Assembly (NCBI GenBank): GCA_036346205.1
Contig: JARFJB010001987.1
Span: forward strand, 767,501 to 831,500
DNA from: Vesta saturnalis
Taxonomy: Eukaryota; Arthropoda; Insecta; Coleoptera; Lampyridae
DNA: 64,000 nucleotides
Direction: 5' to 3'
Part shown: one piece after another, positions 1 through 11,346 of the stretch
How positions within the stretch are numbered: position 1 is the first letter of the stretch
Layout: each line of letters starts with the position of its first letter
Position numbers and translations under genes: made by a program
Notes under the pieces: model-generated
Databases searched by the model: none
What the model saw: only the letters and a program-made list of their open reading frames with translations
What the model was told of the DNA's origin: nothing

Positions 1-365
1 ACCTTCTCGTAACCCTTGTGTAATAATTGGTTTGAATGGATGAAATTTATTTTTTTTTTTTAAATGTCATGGACGGAGGATTTCGGAATGTGTAATACAT
101 CGCCCATTTTTCTAACCGAAGATGCTTCGTTTTCACCAACAAAATTTAGAACAGCATTATTATTACCTTCATTATCTTTAACATACTTGTTAGGTCTTTC
201 CTTCTCAAAACTGCCATATGATAATAAATTGATCACTAAAGTCCTGAAATGTCTTTTATTCGGTTGAACCCGATCGGGAAATATTTCTTCATAATTTCTT
301 ATGGCATTATCTGCATTTCTATTTGCTTTGAAATAGATTTCAAGCATATCTAGCTTCTCTTCATT
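1..365 (-). pseudogene. mariner-like transposase fragment (N-terminal HTH)
   Basis: The minus-strand reading runs from about 365 toward the window edge. It opens with RYSNEEKLDMLEIY and continues through the helix-turn-helix N-terminus typical of the insect mariner-like family annotated as DUF4817, with an A/N-rich helix, then PNKRHFRTL, then SSVRKM and IPKSSVHDI. The frame is then lost in a 13-base A run (T run on the plus strand, 49-61). Family-like sequence (FHPFKP, then LREG) resumes in another frame and leaves the window at base 1. The catalytic domain is therefore not visible. It is a decayed, truncated transposase copy from a different subfamily than the one at 11.9 kb. I recognise the family by motif only. 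Confidence 0.7.
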
Positions 366-1064
366 GGAATATCTTAACGCCGTACTTCAAAAAATCTTGC
401 ACCAAGATACAAAACATGAATAAATATTAACAATAATAACAACAGGAACAAACAATAAAAACAACACAAACGAATAACAGAATAACATCAATAATAAACA
501 CTAACAATGACAACAAGAACAATTATTTTTCCAAGTATTTAACATAGATTGCCAATAATTTACGCGAATAAATAAATGATGTCATCTTATTGTCAGTCAT
601 TGCAATTATTATCCATGGCCTCATATTTTATTTTGTTTAAATGTTTGGTTGCTGAAAGTAAATTTTCATATCATGTAATAAATTGTTGAAGAGGTGTTAA
701 AATCCACTATTTGATAATGTAAAAATCCACGATGGCGTCCATATGAAAAACAATAGTTAGTGTATGTATTTCAAAAACAAATGACTGTAGATAAATTTTG
801 GTACTTTTTTTAAAATTGTCTTTTAAAAGTGTCATAATAATGTACAAATCAAAATGTTGTCAGACTTCAAATAAAAGAGCTACAGGGGATAATAGAAAAT
901 GCACAATTTTTGTTTTCTTCAATTATTTCAAAAACAAAAAAAGTTACTTCAAATCTGACTTTACCATAATGATAGCCATAAAATTCTCTAAAACTTTCCC
1001 CATTTAACCGACATTCTATCTTCAATATTAACGAATATAGCAATACATGCATGCTGAATATCGG
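366..1064. other. intergenic, no gene seen
   Basis: AT-rich sequence with AAC/AAT-rich low complexity around 420-530. Only short ORFs without recognisable domains occur. It ends where LINE copy A begins. Confidence 0.5.
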
Positions 1065-2720
1065 ACACACTCAGGAACACTTAGGAGGATGGATAGAGGG
1101 ATAATGAATTGCCAATAGATGCCTATGAACAGCTACCTTAAATTTTCTCATATCATAAGTGAGAGGAAAACAGGAACTAGGGAGATCATTCCAGAGTTTA
1201 GAAGCCGTGTAGAAAAATGTGGATAGCGCCCGTTTGGTACGACAAGTGGAAATTTGTACTGCATACTGATGATGTGAATGAGCGAACCGAGTGTTTCTCG
1301 CAAAGATAGCCCGAGAGGCTATCAAAGAATATAATTCAGCAGCACAATAGCCGTTGTAATAACGATAATACAAAGAAAGAACTGAAACCATCCTTCTATG
1401 CTTAAGGGACTGTATGTGAGAAGTTAAGGACGGTCATTTATAAGCCTAATCGCTCTTTTGAATACGATCAACGATATCGAGAGCGTATTGAGCATAACAA
1501 AGGTGAGAATTATATTCAGATGAGGAATTTGGGCCTTATACAGCAGAAGGAGTTGTCGAGAGGTAAAGTACTGCTTAGATCTGTACAAAAGCCTATTTTA
1601 CGAGCAGCTGTTTTGGTAGCTGACAGAAGATGGTCAACCCATGAGAGATTTGAAGATACAGTCATACCTAACAGAGTAATAGAGTCTGAAAACTTAAGAA
1701 CTGAGTCATTCATACTTACAACAGGAAATGATCGATCTTTTTTGGCGGACATAAGGCAACACTGAGTTTTGTTAGCATTAAATTTAACTAGATTATTGCT
1801 TCCCCATTCGAGAATACGTTGAATGTCTTTGTTGATTGAATTTGCCATTTCAGCTTTAATTTCTTGATTTGACATAGAAGGTGGATTATCACTATGAGTA
1901 GACAGATGAACTACAGTGAAGAGTGCTACCCAAACGAGGTGAGTTTGGCAAGTAAACACTTATGCCAAACTTGGTCAAATGCCTTTGAGATATCTAAAGC
2001 GACTACAACTGTTTCACCGGACTGCTCTACTGTATTGTTCCAAACTTGGGTCACATATGAAAGAAGATCGCCTGTTGAACGACTTTGCCAAAACCCATAT
2101 TGGTGGTCACTAAGGAGTTTGTTAGTTTCAAGGAACGTGAGCAGTTGCTGATTGATGGCTTTTTCCATGATTTTAGACAAAATGGAAGTGATGGCAATTG
2201 GTCTGTAATTTGAGGATCGGTCTTATCACCTTTTTGGGAATAGGTTGAACATTTGCTAACTTCCATGATGAAGGAATTCCAGAAGATATAGAGATCGTAT
2301 AGAGCTTAGATAGGACTGGTACTAGTTCGGGAACATTTCTTTAAGACAATAGCTGGGATACCGTCTGGGCCAGTCGCCTTATTGAGATCAAGCCTACTGA
2401 TGATCGATTCCAAGAGCTTGTACCGAAAATGAATTGGTTTCATAACATATGAAGAAGAGTTGACTAGGGGCACATCTTTTCCAGAATCATTGAGACACGA
2501 GTTTGATGCAAACAAATCCACAAAAACGTTGGCTTTGTCTACAGAATCAGCAACTACCGATCCGTCAATAGATGTCAGGGGGGAAATGAAGATGTTCGAA
2601 AGTTTTTACTAATGGCTTTTGCTAAAGACCAAAATTTACGACTGCCTAAAGGAGATGTAGCTAGTTCATTGCATTTTCGTTGTTCAAACAACTTTTTAGT
2701 TTTAGTGATGCAGTGTATGT
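1065..2720 (-). pseudogene. non-LTR retrotransposon, family 1 copy A (RT, decayed)
   Basis: Minus-strand fragments in several frames match, block by block, the longer reverse transcriptase ORF of copy B (22776-24083). Visible parts are LNKATGPDGIP near 2400, LDISKAFDQVWHKC near 1990, a thumb segment with KFNANKTQCCLM, and the C-terminal ELYSLI...LWNDLPSSCFPL near 1150-1390. The motif order is that of a jockey/CR1-group LINE. The catalytic F/YADD stretch is lost between fragments, and several frameshifts are present. The 3' end lies near 1065, where similarity to copy B stops just after a shared TTCCTGAGTG. The 5' end is truncated near 2720. It is an inactive copy. Confidence 0.85.
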
Positions 2721-2739
2721 GTATAGTTTCAAATAATAG

Positions 2740-4790
2740 TAACAAAAATAAGTATTTTTGTTAAAATGCATAACACAGGCAATTAAAAAGAACACAGTAA
2801 GTAGAAAAATAATTAAAGTATATTTTCAAATTGGAAACCATGTACATTGACAGAATGTTCAAACCTTGTTAAGAGATTAATTGCACCGGGTGGCCAACTA
2901 AGAACGGCCGTCGACCATATCTCAGGAATGGATTCGGGAAATAATTTTTTATAACAAAAGTGGCCTCGAGAAACGTCTGGAAATTATTTTCAGAATTGTA
3001 GGTCCACCGCTAGAGGGCGTATTTCACAGTTAAAATTTTTCAAAATTTACTCAATTAAGGCGCATATTAAATATTATACTTTAATTCAGGTTCTGATTGA
3101 CCAATTTTAATAAACTTGATATTGTTTGAAAGAGCTTCTGATAACCAATAGAAAATTTGTAAATTTGAAGCAATTTGATTAATAACATAAATGCTAGAGG
3201 GCGCTGTTTAATATTTTTTTAATATTGTGTTTTCTCTTTACAATTTTAAATGGAAGCATAAAATTTTAAGTAGGTCTTTATAAAGTAGACTAAATTAGCA
3301 ATAAAACAGTGAAATCCGCAAGTCGATATCTTTTTCCTATTCTGTGATATCGTAACCAACAGGTAAATGCCGGGAATTGTTCTTCCAACGTCTAGTAGGC
3401 TAGTTCGCGTTAACGGAAATTATTAAATTTAGCCTGGATGAAAAGAGCTTACATTGGTCTGCAGTAATTTAAACTGTTATCATACTAATGTTATGGTTGC
3501 CGCTAGATTACGTACGTGTATAAAACGTTCAATGGCCTAAGAATGTTACACTGTGTGGTAGTTACGTGTCGCTCCTTTTATAGTCTGTAGGAGTAGAAAT
3601 AGCATAGTATACAATTCGGGTGGTAATGCCTATTACGCACTCGTTTAAATTATGGCACTCGCTCGCTCGTGATGATAATAATACGCGTAAAGGTTACCAC
3701 CATATTATCTAATATATTATTACTAAGTTCATTGTCCAGCTTGCTTGTTACTAAATTTGTCGAAAATTAAACCATAAAGTTCAATCCATTCGTACTGATC
3801 CGTAGATGAAGGGCAATATCCGTTCATGCACTATGCGTAGCCGTAGGTTCCATTTCTAATTACCTGACCTGTAAAGTCGGGTTAACCTTAATAAAATATC
3901 ATTGGTTTGATCTAAAACTGAGATCAAATCAAAATATGCCAATCGGTAAACTTTGAAAAACGCACGGCACGAACGTTGAAGTTTCGTGTATAGTAAAGTG
4001 CGCGTTCATGCTGATACCAACTTTTACAAAACACCACGCTGACGAAATATGGTTATTTTGAGATTCTGGTCAAAAGAGTGTAGCTCATTATTATTTAGTT
4101 TTATCATATAAAATGTTTGTTTTTCAATTATTACTTTCTCTCTCTAAGTCACTTCGTGGTGTTTGTTAGATTCACAAAGTAATGTCAACTCGCAGCTTTT
4201 GATTGGTGTCACACGACCTTCTAACCTGCAAAGTGGAAATTACAAAAAATGAAATAATGTTTTTTTAGGATAATTATGGAACCTCTTTTCTTAATATGTC
4301 TATAACTAAAATAGGCAACATTATAAAATAATAACTGTAATCCACGTCAGAAAGGCGTTTAAACCTTTATGTTAAATACATATTAGTACACATAAATATA
4401 AGCAGAATACCGGTACGTAACTTTTTACTTTAATTCCTTTTTAAATGATAATCGGGAATTCTCATAATGACCTGGTTTCTCCAAGGTCATGAGGCTGATA
4501 AGCATTTAATGGCTTCCTGGAAAAATCCAGATCCTGGTGGAAAAGGCGTTTCCAATTACTGTTTTGGCACCATTAGCCATTTGGTTATTACTTTCAAATA
4601 AAAAGGCAATTTAACGTTAACGCCATTAAAGATAGGAATGTTTACTAAAATAAGGAGTGGTGGAGGTTGCACCGTAGAACTCATTCTCTACCTATTTGAA
4701 CTACATAATTCTAAGAACTCTGGAGATAACCTTTCCAGAAGTCAATACTACCTCACATCTGGCCCAAGTCAATAAACTTTGCACTAAGGC
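2740..4790. other. intergenic, no gene seen
   Basis: No convincing ORF. It contains what looks like the end of a DNA transposon near 2883-3010 (GGGTGGCCAACTAAGAACGG), two CTAGAGGGCG motifs at about 3012 and 3192, and an imperfect inverted repeat at 3618-3701. Nothing else is recognisable. Confidence 0.45.
3618..3701. repeat. imperfect inverted repeat
   Basis: A GGTGGTAATGCCTATTACGC arm is mirrored by GCGTAAAGGTTACCACC on the far side. A short CACTCGCTCGCTCGTG near-palindrome lies between them. It could be a small MITE or a chance hairpin. Confidence 0.4.
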
Positions 4791-4799
4791 TCGCTCCCA

Positions 4800-5450
4800 T
4801 CTCCAAAAACTAGTTATATTTTTAGATTTCTAAGAATAGACCAACAGCTGATCAATCAACTTCGGTTCAATTTTCAGATTTCCAGGAATCTACCAACCTC
4901 CGACTGGGAACTGGTTCTATTTTTAAATTTCTGTAAACTGTAGTATGATCCAGGCGGTGACCTGTGCTGCTCTTTATGTCAGAGAACTTTGAGCAATACT
5001 GAGCATGCGCAAAACCAGTTACAACTTAACTTTTAGAAGTTAATAAGAATGACTCATTGTTGCCAACCTTGCAAATACGATTTCCTCGAATTCATTTCCG
5101 GGAACTAGTTTTATTTTTAGATTTCTACAAAAAGACTAACAGCCGTCAATGAACTTTGGTGTTCTGAGGTAAATGAACCTTGATTCTATTTTTAGATTTC
5201 TAAGAAATACCTTGACCCAAGGTTAAAGGTCCATGAACCCTGGGGTTTCTAGAAGCTAGTTCTATTTGTAGATTTCTAAGAAATGTAACATGACACCCAT
5301 TACAGGTCAATAAAACTTTGATCTTGAGAAGAGGTCAATAAACTTTAGTTCTATTTTTAGATTTCCAAAAATGGTAATATGACACACCTAGTGGTCAATG
5401 AACTCTGACGTTGAAGAGGTAAATGAACTTGGCAACACCGTGTCCAGAGG
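4800..5450. repeat. degenerate tandem-like repeat region
   Basis: A block close to TTCTATTTTTAGATTTCTAA recurs about seven times (near 4820, 4868, 4917, 5105, 5185, 5250 and 5340) at irregular spacing of roughly 50-190 bp. It is commonly followed by a GGTCAATGAACTTTG-like block. No ORF is visible. The repeats are too diverged to define a clean unit. Confidence 0.55.
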
Positions 5451-5474
5451 GAGCTATACTACTGACATATAGAG

Positions 5475-5490
5475 GATAATTAAAACTATT
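5475..5490. repeat. target-site duplication, left
   Basis: GATAATTAAAACTATT here recurs exactly at 5862-5877, bracketing the tRNA-containing element. A 16-bp duplication is typical of LINE-machinery retroposition. Confidence 0.7.
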
Positions 5491-5861
5491 ATTAATTAAC
5501 TTATTCGTTCATAACAAAAACTTATAATAATGTAATATTAGTCAAGTTGCTTTGGTATGTGTGAATCCTTGCGATATTGCATTGCAGGCTAACATACCTT
5601 TAATATAAGTAATTTGATTGCTATCACTTTAAATTTAGAATTTATATCAGTTCTACATACATAAAGACAAAATTAACATCGATTGGGGCTTGTACTTCGA
5701 TAGCGCAGTTGGTTAGCGCGGTACTCTAGCAAAGTACAGATCGTAGGTTCAAATCCTACTCGAGGTAAACTTTTTATTTATCTATTTAATAAAATTAGTA
5801 ATAATTTTTAATTGCATATTCACCTTTGAACTTATTCGTTCATAACAAAAACTTATAATAA
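5491..5861 (+). mobile_element. tRNA-containing retroposon, copy 1
   Basis: This 371-bp insertion is bounded by a perfect 16-bp TSD (5475-5490 and 5862-5877). Its first and last about 32 bases are the same sequence (around 5498-5529 and 5829-5860, containing GTTCATAACAAAAACTTATA). The insert therefore carries one full 331-bp unit plus a 32-bp overlap, with a complete tRNA-like cloverleaf inside (5694-5767). A related copy with different end points, partly inverted, lies at 22249-24277. There is no poly-A tail and no ORF. Long TSDs argue for reverse-transcriptase-mediated insertion. The permuted ends suggest a multimeric or circular template (inference). Confidence 0.65.
5694..5767 (+). tRNA. 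tRNA-like sequence inside the retroposon (loop reads AGC)
   Basis: It folds as a full cloverleaf. The acceptor ACTTCGA pairs with TCGAGGT with one G-T pair, the D-stem is GCGC/GCGC, the anticodon stem is GTACT/AGTAC around loop CTAGCAA (anticodon AGC, formally Ala), and the T-arm is GTAGG TTCAAAT CCTAC. Box A and box B for Pol III are intact. The first base is A, and the third acceptor pair is U-G, not the G3-U70 needed for alanine identity. The sequence also sits in a dispersed repeat. I therefore read it as a tRNA-derived promoter/SINE module, not a working tRNA-Ala gene. Confidence 0.6.
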
Positions 5862-5928
5862 GATAATTAAAACTATTTATTAAAACAGGTTACGACATTA
5901 ATTAAAATTAAATTAAAACAATCAATCC

Positions 5929-5979
5929 TTCCTAAAACGACATGCATGGTTTATCAAACCATGCATGTCGTTTTAGGAA
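5929..5979. repeat. perfect 24-bp inverted repeat with 3-nt loop
   Basis: The 24-base arms (5929-5952 and 5956-5979) are exactly complementary and separated by ATC. The arm begins TTCCTAAAACGACATGCATG. There is no ORF, no T-run and no known element end. The perfection suggests a recent origin. Confidence 0.8.
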
Positions 5980-6201
5980 AGACATCACAATTTTTTACCA
6001 AAAAAATAGCACGTGATACTTTTCTATTACACTTAAAAATCACGGTAATATTGTCTATAATCTCAATAAATCCAGATCAATAAATTCCAGAAAGTTTTTA
6101 ACACAAAATCATAAAATTCCCTACACCCTCGGCGCCGAAGTCGGTTAAGAAAAAGGAGTTTTTTTTTGATCAGTACAAGGCTAAATTGAAAATTTTCGGC
6201 G

Positions 6202-6504
6202 TCACCTATTGAACCAGGAATTTCCCGATAAAACGATAAGACGGTATACGATAATAAATTTTTCAGGATGTACTCCAAAACCGCGTAAAATCGAACTGCT
6301 AATACAGCACCCATATTGCACAATCCTAGTCAAATTACGAAGCGCTTTACTTAACCACAGAAAGGCGGAGGGCGCCGAAAAAGGCCCCACAACAAAATAA
6401 ACAATTCGTACTACATCTTCATGGTTTTCTACTTCAATTTCGATCGGAGCATCAACCCCAACTGCTCTTACGAATTTAACAGATTTTGCCATCTTGCATT
6501 TCAC
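6202..6504 (-). CDS. hypothetical ORF, unrecognised
   Basis: A 100-codon ORF begins MKCKMAKSVKFVRAVGVDAP, with an acidic stretch (EIEVENHED) before a hydrophobic region and a stop near 6202. I recognise no domain. A shorter plus-strand ORF (6421-6648) overlaps it. No splice signals or neighbours support it. It could be chance coding potential or a fragment of an unknown element. Confidence 0.15.
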   Translation of the reverse strand: MKCKMAKSVKFVRAVGVDAPIEIEVENHEDVVRIVYFVVGPFSAPSAFLWLSKALRNLTRIVQYGCCISSSILRGFGVHPEKFIIVYRLIVLSGNSWFNR

Positions 6505-6654
6505 GCCACATCACCAATCATAAAAAAGCAATTGCTTCAAACTCTAAGCGTGGTAAAAACAATAAAATTTTGGGAACACAAACTGGAAAATACGTCAATT
6601 GCATTAATTAACACCGTCAAGATACTTCGAAAAAATATTGTAACATGATCTGTT

Positions 6655-7350
6655 TTCGTCGCCTCTAAACTTTGGAAAATCGACTCTAAACTAACGTATT
6701 ATTGTCTGCTTACACTAATTTATTAGAAATGAATTCCCCGTCATACAGTCGCCTAAGTTCTAAAGCTGCAAAACTGGGCTTTTGTGAATTAATTTTAACT
6801 TTAAAGAAGCAGTTCCCAATGATGTAATTTCAACTCAAGCTAAACTATAAATTAACGATTAGGTAAAGATAAGATCATCCAATATTTACATACGGTCGAC
6901 TTAATGGAAATATACCAAGAACTCCAGACGATAATTATATCAGAACGCCACAGGATGTGAAAATAACCGTCATTATATTTAGGAAATTAAACAATGTGTT
7001 TATACATTTGTACTAAAACAATTTTAAAAAATATCTTTTCTACTAGCAATCTTAAAATAATAAAATTCATCAATGTACTGAATTAATTTTTATATTACAA
7101 GCAAACCAAAAAAATGTATAAAAAAAGTATATTACGCAATTTTTTTTAAGATTTACACATAATTCGACATATTAGGACTGCTTTTTATTACTCTAGCTAA
7201 CTTCAGTTTTAGCTCCAATTTCGTCATTATTAAGGACATGCGCCACCTGTACTATGACTGAGTTGCTGGCAAGACACTAGACTGTGTTCGAAGCTACTCT
7301 TTAGTCCCCTGGTACGGCAAGTTTTGTTTTGGTACGGTGTGAAGATAGTT
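6655..7350. other. intergenic, no gene seen
   Basis: AT-rich with no usable ORF. The last ~100 bases before 7354 could be the decayed 3' end of an LTR, because a primer-binding-site-like motif follows. Confidence 0.4.
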
Positions 7351-7353
7351 TTT

Positions 7354-7371
7354 TGGCGCCCAACGTGAGGC
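7354..7371 (+). other. primer-binding-site-like motif (tRNA-Lys complement)
   Basis: TGGCGCCCAACGTG followed by AGGC is complementary, over the first 14 bases, to the CCA-tailed 3' end of animal tRNA-Lys, as in many gypsy-type LTR retrotransposons. A second TGGCGCCCA occurs at 8300. No paired LTRs and no gag/pol ORF are visible, so at most this is a worn LTR-element remnant. Confidence 0.3.
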
Positions 7372-7399
7372 CAATCTTTCTCAAATATTTGTATTTACT

Positions 7400-10300
7400 A
7401 AAAATTTTCTGCTACGACTACTAGATATGTACTTATGCTGATATATCAGCGAAATTTAAAACGATTTTTGCGTTTTTGGACATTGGACATTATTTTAAGT
7501 TTTGACGTAGATTATTCTTGTGTTTAGTATTTAAAATTTTTTGAATCGGTTACTAAACTTCAGTATTAGTTAAGTTCGAGGGTGATACCTCCCGCTATCC
7601 CAGTGGATGAGTAGTTTGGAACATAATTGCTCCGGTACTACTCAATAAAAGATATATTTATTCTGTTGCAGATTTGTGGTTATACTTATATTTGGTTTAA
7701 AACTACTATCTTTAAATATCGGATAACAAATTTTACTTACTTACCTTGTTCTGTCTATGAAAGAGTTTTAGTAACTAAAATAGATACCATTTTTGTAACG
7801 TATAGATACGTAATCTTGTTTTTAATCTTCCAAGGAAATGGGTACAATAAGCATTCAGATAATTGTATAAATTTAAGCAAATAAGGGACATTGTGTTTGC
7901 GTAGTTCCAATTATTGTTGTGATTTTTTAATTTTAATAGATATTTTTAACTCTTATCCGGGCAAGCGAGGTCCGATGGACACACGATTTTAAGTTAGAAA
8001 TAATTAACTATGTAATTTCTTTATCATGCGAGGTTTTGTGACTTCCTAAAATAATCTTTTGTTTAGAAGAACCTGACGATGCAAATTTTCTTTTCGCGGA
8101 CAACAAAATGCATTTTTGAATTATTATTTACTGCTGGTCATTTGAGCAATAATGACACCAATTACGATATTTGGGGAATCCGCTATATAGACCTCCAATT
8201 TTCGGGCGAACGTAGGCCTGATGCGATTCAAGAGTTTACTCAGATTTATAAGATTCGAAGACAATGATACTAGATCTGAAAGACGTAAATCTAACAACTT
8301 GGCGCCCATATGAGAGATATAGGATGTTATCAATACAAATTTTAGAAAGTATTACCTATCAGGAATTAATATCACGATAGATGAACAGCTGGTCCTATAC
8401 CGCGGAAGGTGTCCTTTTAGACAGTATATGCGTTCCAAACCTAATAAATATGAAATGAAGATACGGTGGTTCGTTAATCTATCCGCTGGGTGGTATTCCT
8501 TACACTAGAACAGAGTCTAGGTTCTGCTCTCACAGTTAATAAGCAATTTGTTAACAGTAGTAGAAACTATAAAAAAACGTTTGTGCCTCTTTTTATTTTT
8601 ATTTAGTATTGAGTGTATATAAAACAAAGTTAGTGTTTATTTAGTATGGTGCTGTGTAGGGACGACCTAAGAATTGTCCTACAGCCAACTACTTGTCGTA
8701 ACAGCCGACTAATCAGAGGTGTGGAGGAAGCGGTTAGGACTGGCACCACCACCGCTAGCAAGACTGTAGTGGGAAATACCGTACCTTTGTTGATGAGAAC
8801 TGTATAACTAGGTCACCAGTGTTAGTTTAGTTATTTTGCTTTGCCTCGCCTCACATTTCCGTATGTCCGTGTCCGTGCGTGCGTGCGTGTGTGTATGTGT
8901 GTATGACGTTGAAATAAATTTAATTCTTATGTTTTTGGCTCAAAAGTTTAATATTCATTGAATTAGTAAACATTATTCGTATATAAACAAATCTCATAAC
9001 AGAAATATTTAAGAATGAAACTACGCTATTGAACAGGGGGGAAAATAATTTGCAAACGTATTAAAACATGTTGTGTAAATATAACATGAATCATATATTC
9101 GAGTTCAAAATAAGTTTACAAATTAAAACTGTTAACTAATATTAACGAAGTATAAATTTGCTTTCATTAATAATAAATTTAAAATCCAATTGAGAAATTG
9201 TAGAAAATAACGAGCCGCCGCTGCTTACAACCTTGGTCATATTGGTTTGGAAATGGCAAGAGGCAGCATTTGTCAATAAAATTAGTTTAAGTTAAGAATT
9301 TAAACAAATTAAGCAGCGTTTGAAAGATTATGTTTTGGTTAATCAAAATTACATATTCATTTGACAAATAATTTATTGGTACTTCACATTTTTGCAAAAA
9401 TAGGTTGAACGGAGACTACTTCTTATGCCGGATTAAAAAGTTCAGTATAACACTACTTAATTAAAAAATTTATTGTGATCGGGTAAAAAAACCTAGTCCA
9501 TTTACATGAGGATATCTAAGTTTTGTAAAAAATTTTAACTAGAAAATTCATATTGGATTTAGCAAATTATCCTGAAATTTGTATTTGACGCATTAAATGG
9601 AAACATAAGCAAATATATGTAAACAAGACCATCTAAAGGGTGCTGTATATGAATTTTTATTGAAGGATTGAATGTATTGATACGCTGCAAAGCTGACTGT
9701 ATAAAACAAATTTGGGGGTGAGAATGAGTTTTCATTTGACATCGACGGGAAACAGTCGATACTTTCAATTTCGGCCATTTTAATTGTGTAGTTCGAAATT
9801 GTATAAAATTTCAAATTATAAAACAGTTTTTCGCCGCAATCATTAAATATAAGGTTCTTTAAATCTATTAGTTAAATTTAAAAAAACCTAAGCGTCGAAT
9901 TACGAGATCTGACCAAAGAAATAAATAAGGTGTTGTGCATTTAAGTTGGACAAAGATGCGTTCTAAACTCATTGTCCTTTAAAGGCAATAACAAATTTAA
10001 TTTATCTATAAATTTAATTAAGTAAATGGGGAATTAACATGGTGCACAATTAATTGGTTATAACTGAAAGTTCAGAAGGTTTGTTTAAACCGTATTTAAC
10101 CATAGAACTTAAATAAATAATAAGACTAATATTAAACGCTTTAAGTAAATGTATGTTGAATTTAGACAGTGAAGTTCAAATATATTTAAAGCTTTCCGAT
10201 ACCTGTTAGCGAAGACATGCTTAATGGTTCGTGTAAAAAATCAGTTTTGTGCCTTTATTACTGAAAGGGTAATAGATTGGTTTGCGAAACAATCAATCCA

Positions 10301-10560
10301 AATTCAAAGAGATTGGAACATTACACTACACCTATCTTGAAATATATATTACGAGTGGTCCAGAAGGTGATACCTAATATTGGATTATTCATTACAATTT
10401 AGTAACAGACCTTACCTTTATATAATATTGAAATGTCAATGATCGCGTGCTGATAGTACATTGAATTTTTGAAATTCATTCAAATTATTGATAAAGTAAA
10501 TAAATTTTGTCGGAACTAGACCATCGAATGTACATGTAGATAGCTTAAGCAGCTATATTA
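7400..10560. other. intergenic, no gene seen
   Basis: AT-rich DNA with short ORFs only, none with a recognisable domain. A short ORF at 8079-8267 includes GERRPDAIQEF, faintly gag-like, but I cannot support it. A CGTGCGTGCGTGTGTGT simple repeat lies near 8870-8905. Confidence 0.4.
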
Positions 10561-10773
10561 CAGAACCAATAGAATTTATATAAGATACAAGCAGTACCCG
10601 ACGCGCTTTGCTGCGCTCAAATATAAAACACTTCCTCCCTCTCCCTCTCATGTCAAGAAAAAAAAATTATCCAATATATATAGAATATAATGGGAGAATG
10701 CAAATAAAAAATTTTAAATGGCAACTATATTAATTTTAAAATTTTGAGGTTTAGTAAATGCCCCATATTTTTT

Positions 10774-10905
10774 TTAATTCGATTCGAATATGCCAAATAA
10801 TCTCACATCGGGTTGAAGATATAATTCCGAAGCAGCATTAGCATCTCTGTTAGACACGTAATACCAAAAAAGCATATCATTTCTTTCTTCAGAAGAATAA
10901 GCCAT
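10774..10905 (-). pseudogene. mariner-like transposase fragment (N-terminal HTH)
   Basis: The minus strand from 10905 reads MAYSSEERNDMLFWYYVSNR, then an A-rich helix (DANAASELY), and ends at a stop near 10774. This is the start of the same HTH family as the 11.9 kb element. Everything beyond the first ~43 codons is missing. The gene start faces a TIR-like end at 11291-11297, so the fragment is the 5' part of a truncated element. Confidence 0.6.
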
Positions 10906-11294
10906 TAATATTCACTATTTAAGTATGAACTACAACTTATTACAACAAATACCTATAGTTGCCTTTTTCCAAAAATGTATGTTTGGGTTGTAACTCGAAA
11001 AATAATTACTAAAAAAATTTTTTATTCGCATTTTCCCATTTTTCGTAAAAATAGCTATCAAAAGTCTCTCTTATAACTTTTTCGTATTTTGAATATTAAA
11101 AAAGATATAGCCGATTGAAAATTTGGACGATTTTTAGTTACTTTCAGATATCTTAGAAAGTTGGCAACAATGTTGAATTTTCTTATCGGTATTTGAGTTA
11201 TCATGTAATTCTGCCCAACTTTGCTAGTTTAACCGACTCTGTATCTCTTATAATAACAAAGATAGCGACAGAACGTGGGTAGATTTTAGACACC

Positions 11295-11297
<3 letters not shown>
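10774..11297 (-). mobile_element. truncated mariner-like element (5' part)
   Basis: The right end reads CACCCTG (11291-11297), abutting TA repeats. On the minus strand this is CAGGGTGTCTAAAATCTACC, a mariner-type terminus, followed by about 390 bp of AT-rich leader and then the transposase start at 10905. The other terminus is missing. Confidence 0.55.

Positions 11298-11343
<46 letters not shown>
11298..11343. repeat. (TA)n microsatellite
   Basis: About 23 TA units lie exactly between two mariner-like termini facing each other. TA is the mariner target, so the tract may be both an old target site and its expansion. Confidence 0.9.

Positions 11344-11346
<3 letters not shown>

Noticed and set aside
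5694..5767. Functional tRNA-Ala(AGC) gene
   Set aside because: It folds well, but it lies inside a dispersed retroposon with TSD, lacks the G3-U70 alanine identity pair, starts with A, and has degenerate siblings.
8079..8333. Overlapping short ORFs with faint gag-like wording
   Set aside because: No zinc knuckle, protease or pol, and no LTR. Not supportable.
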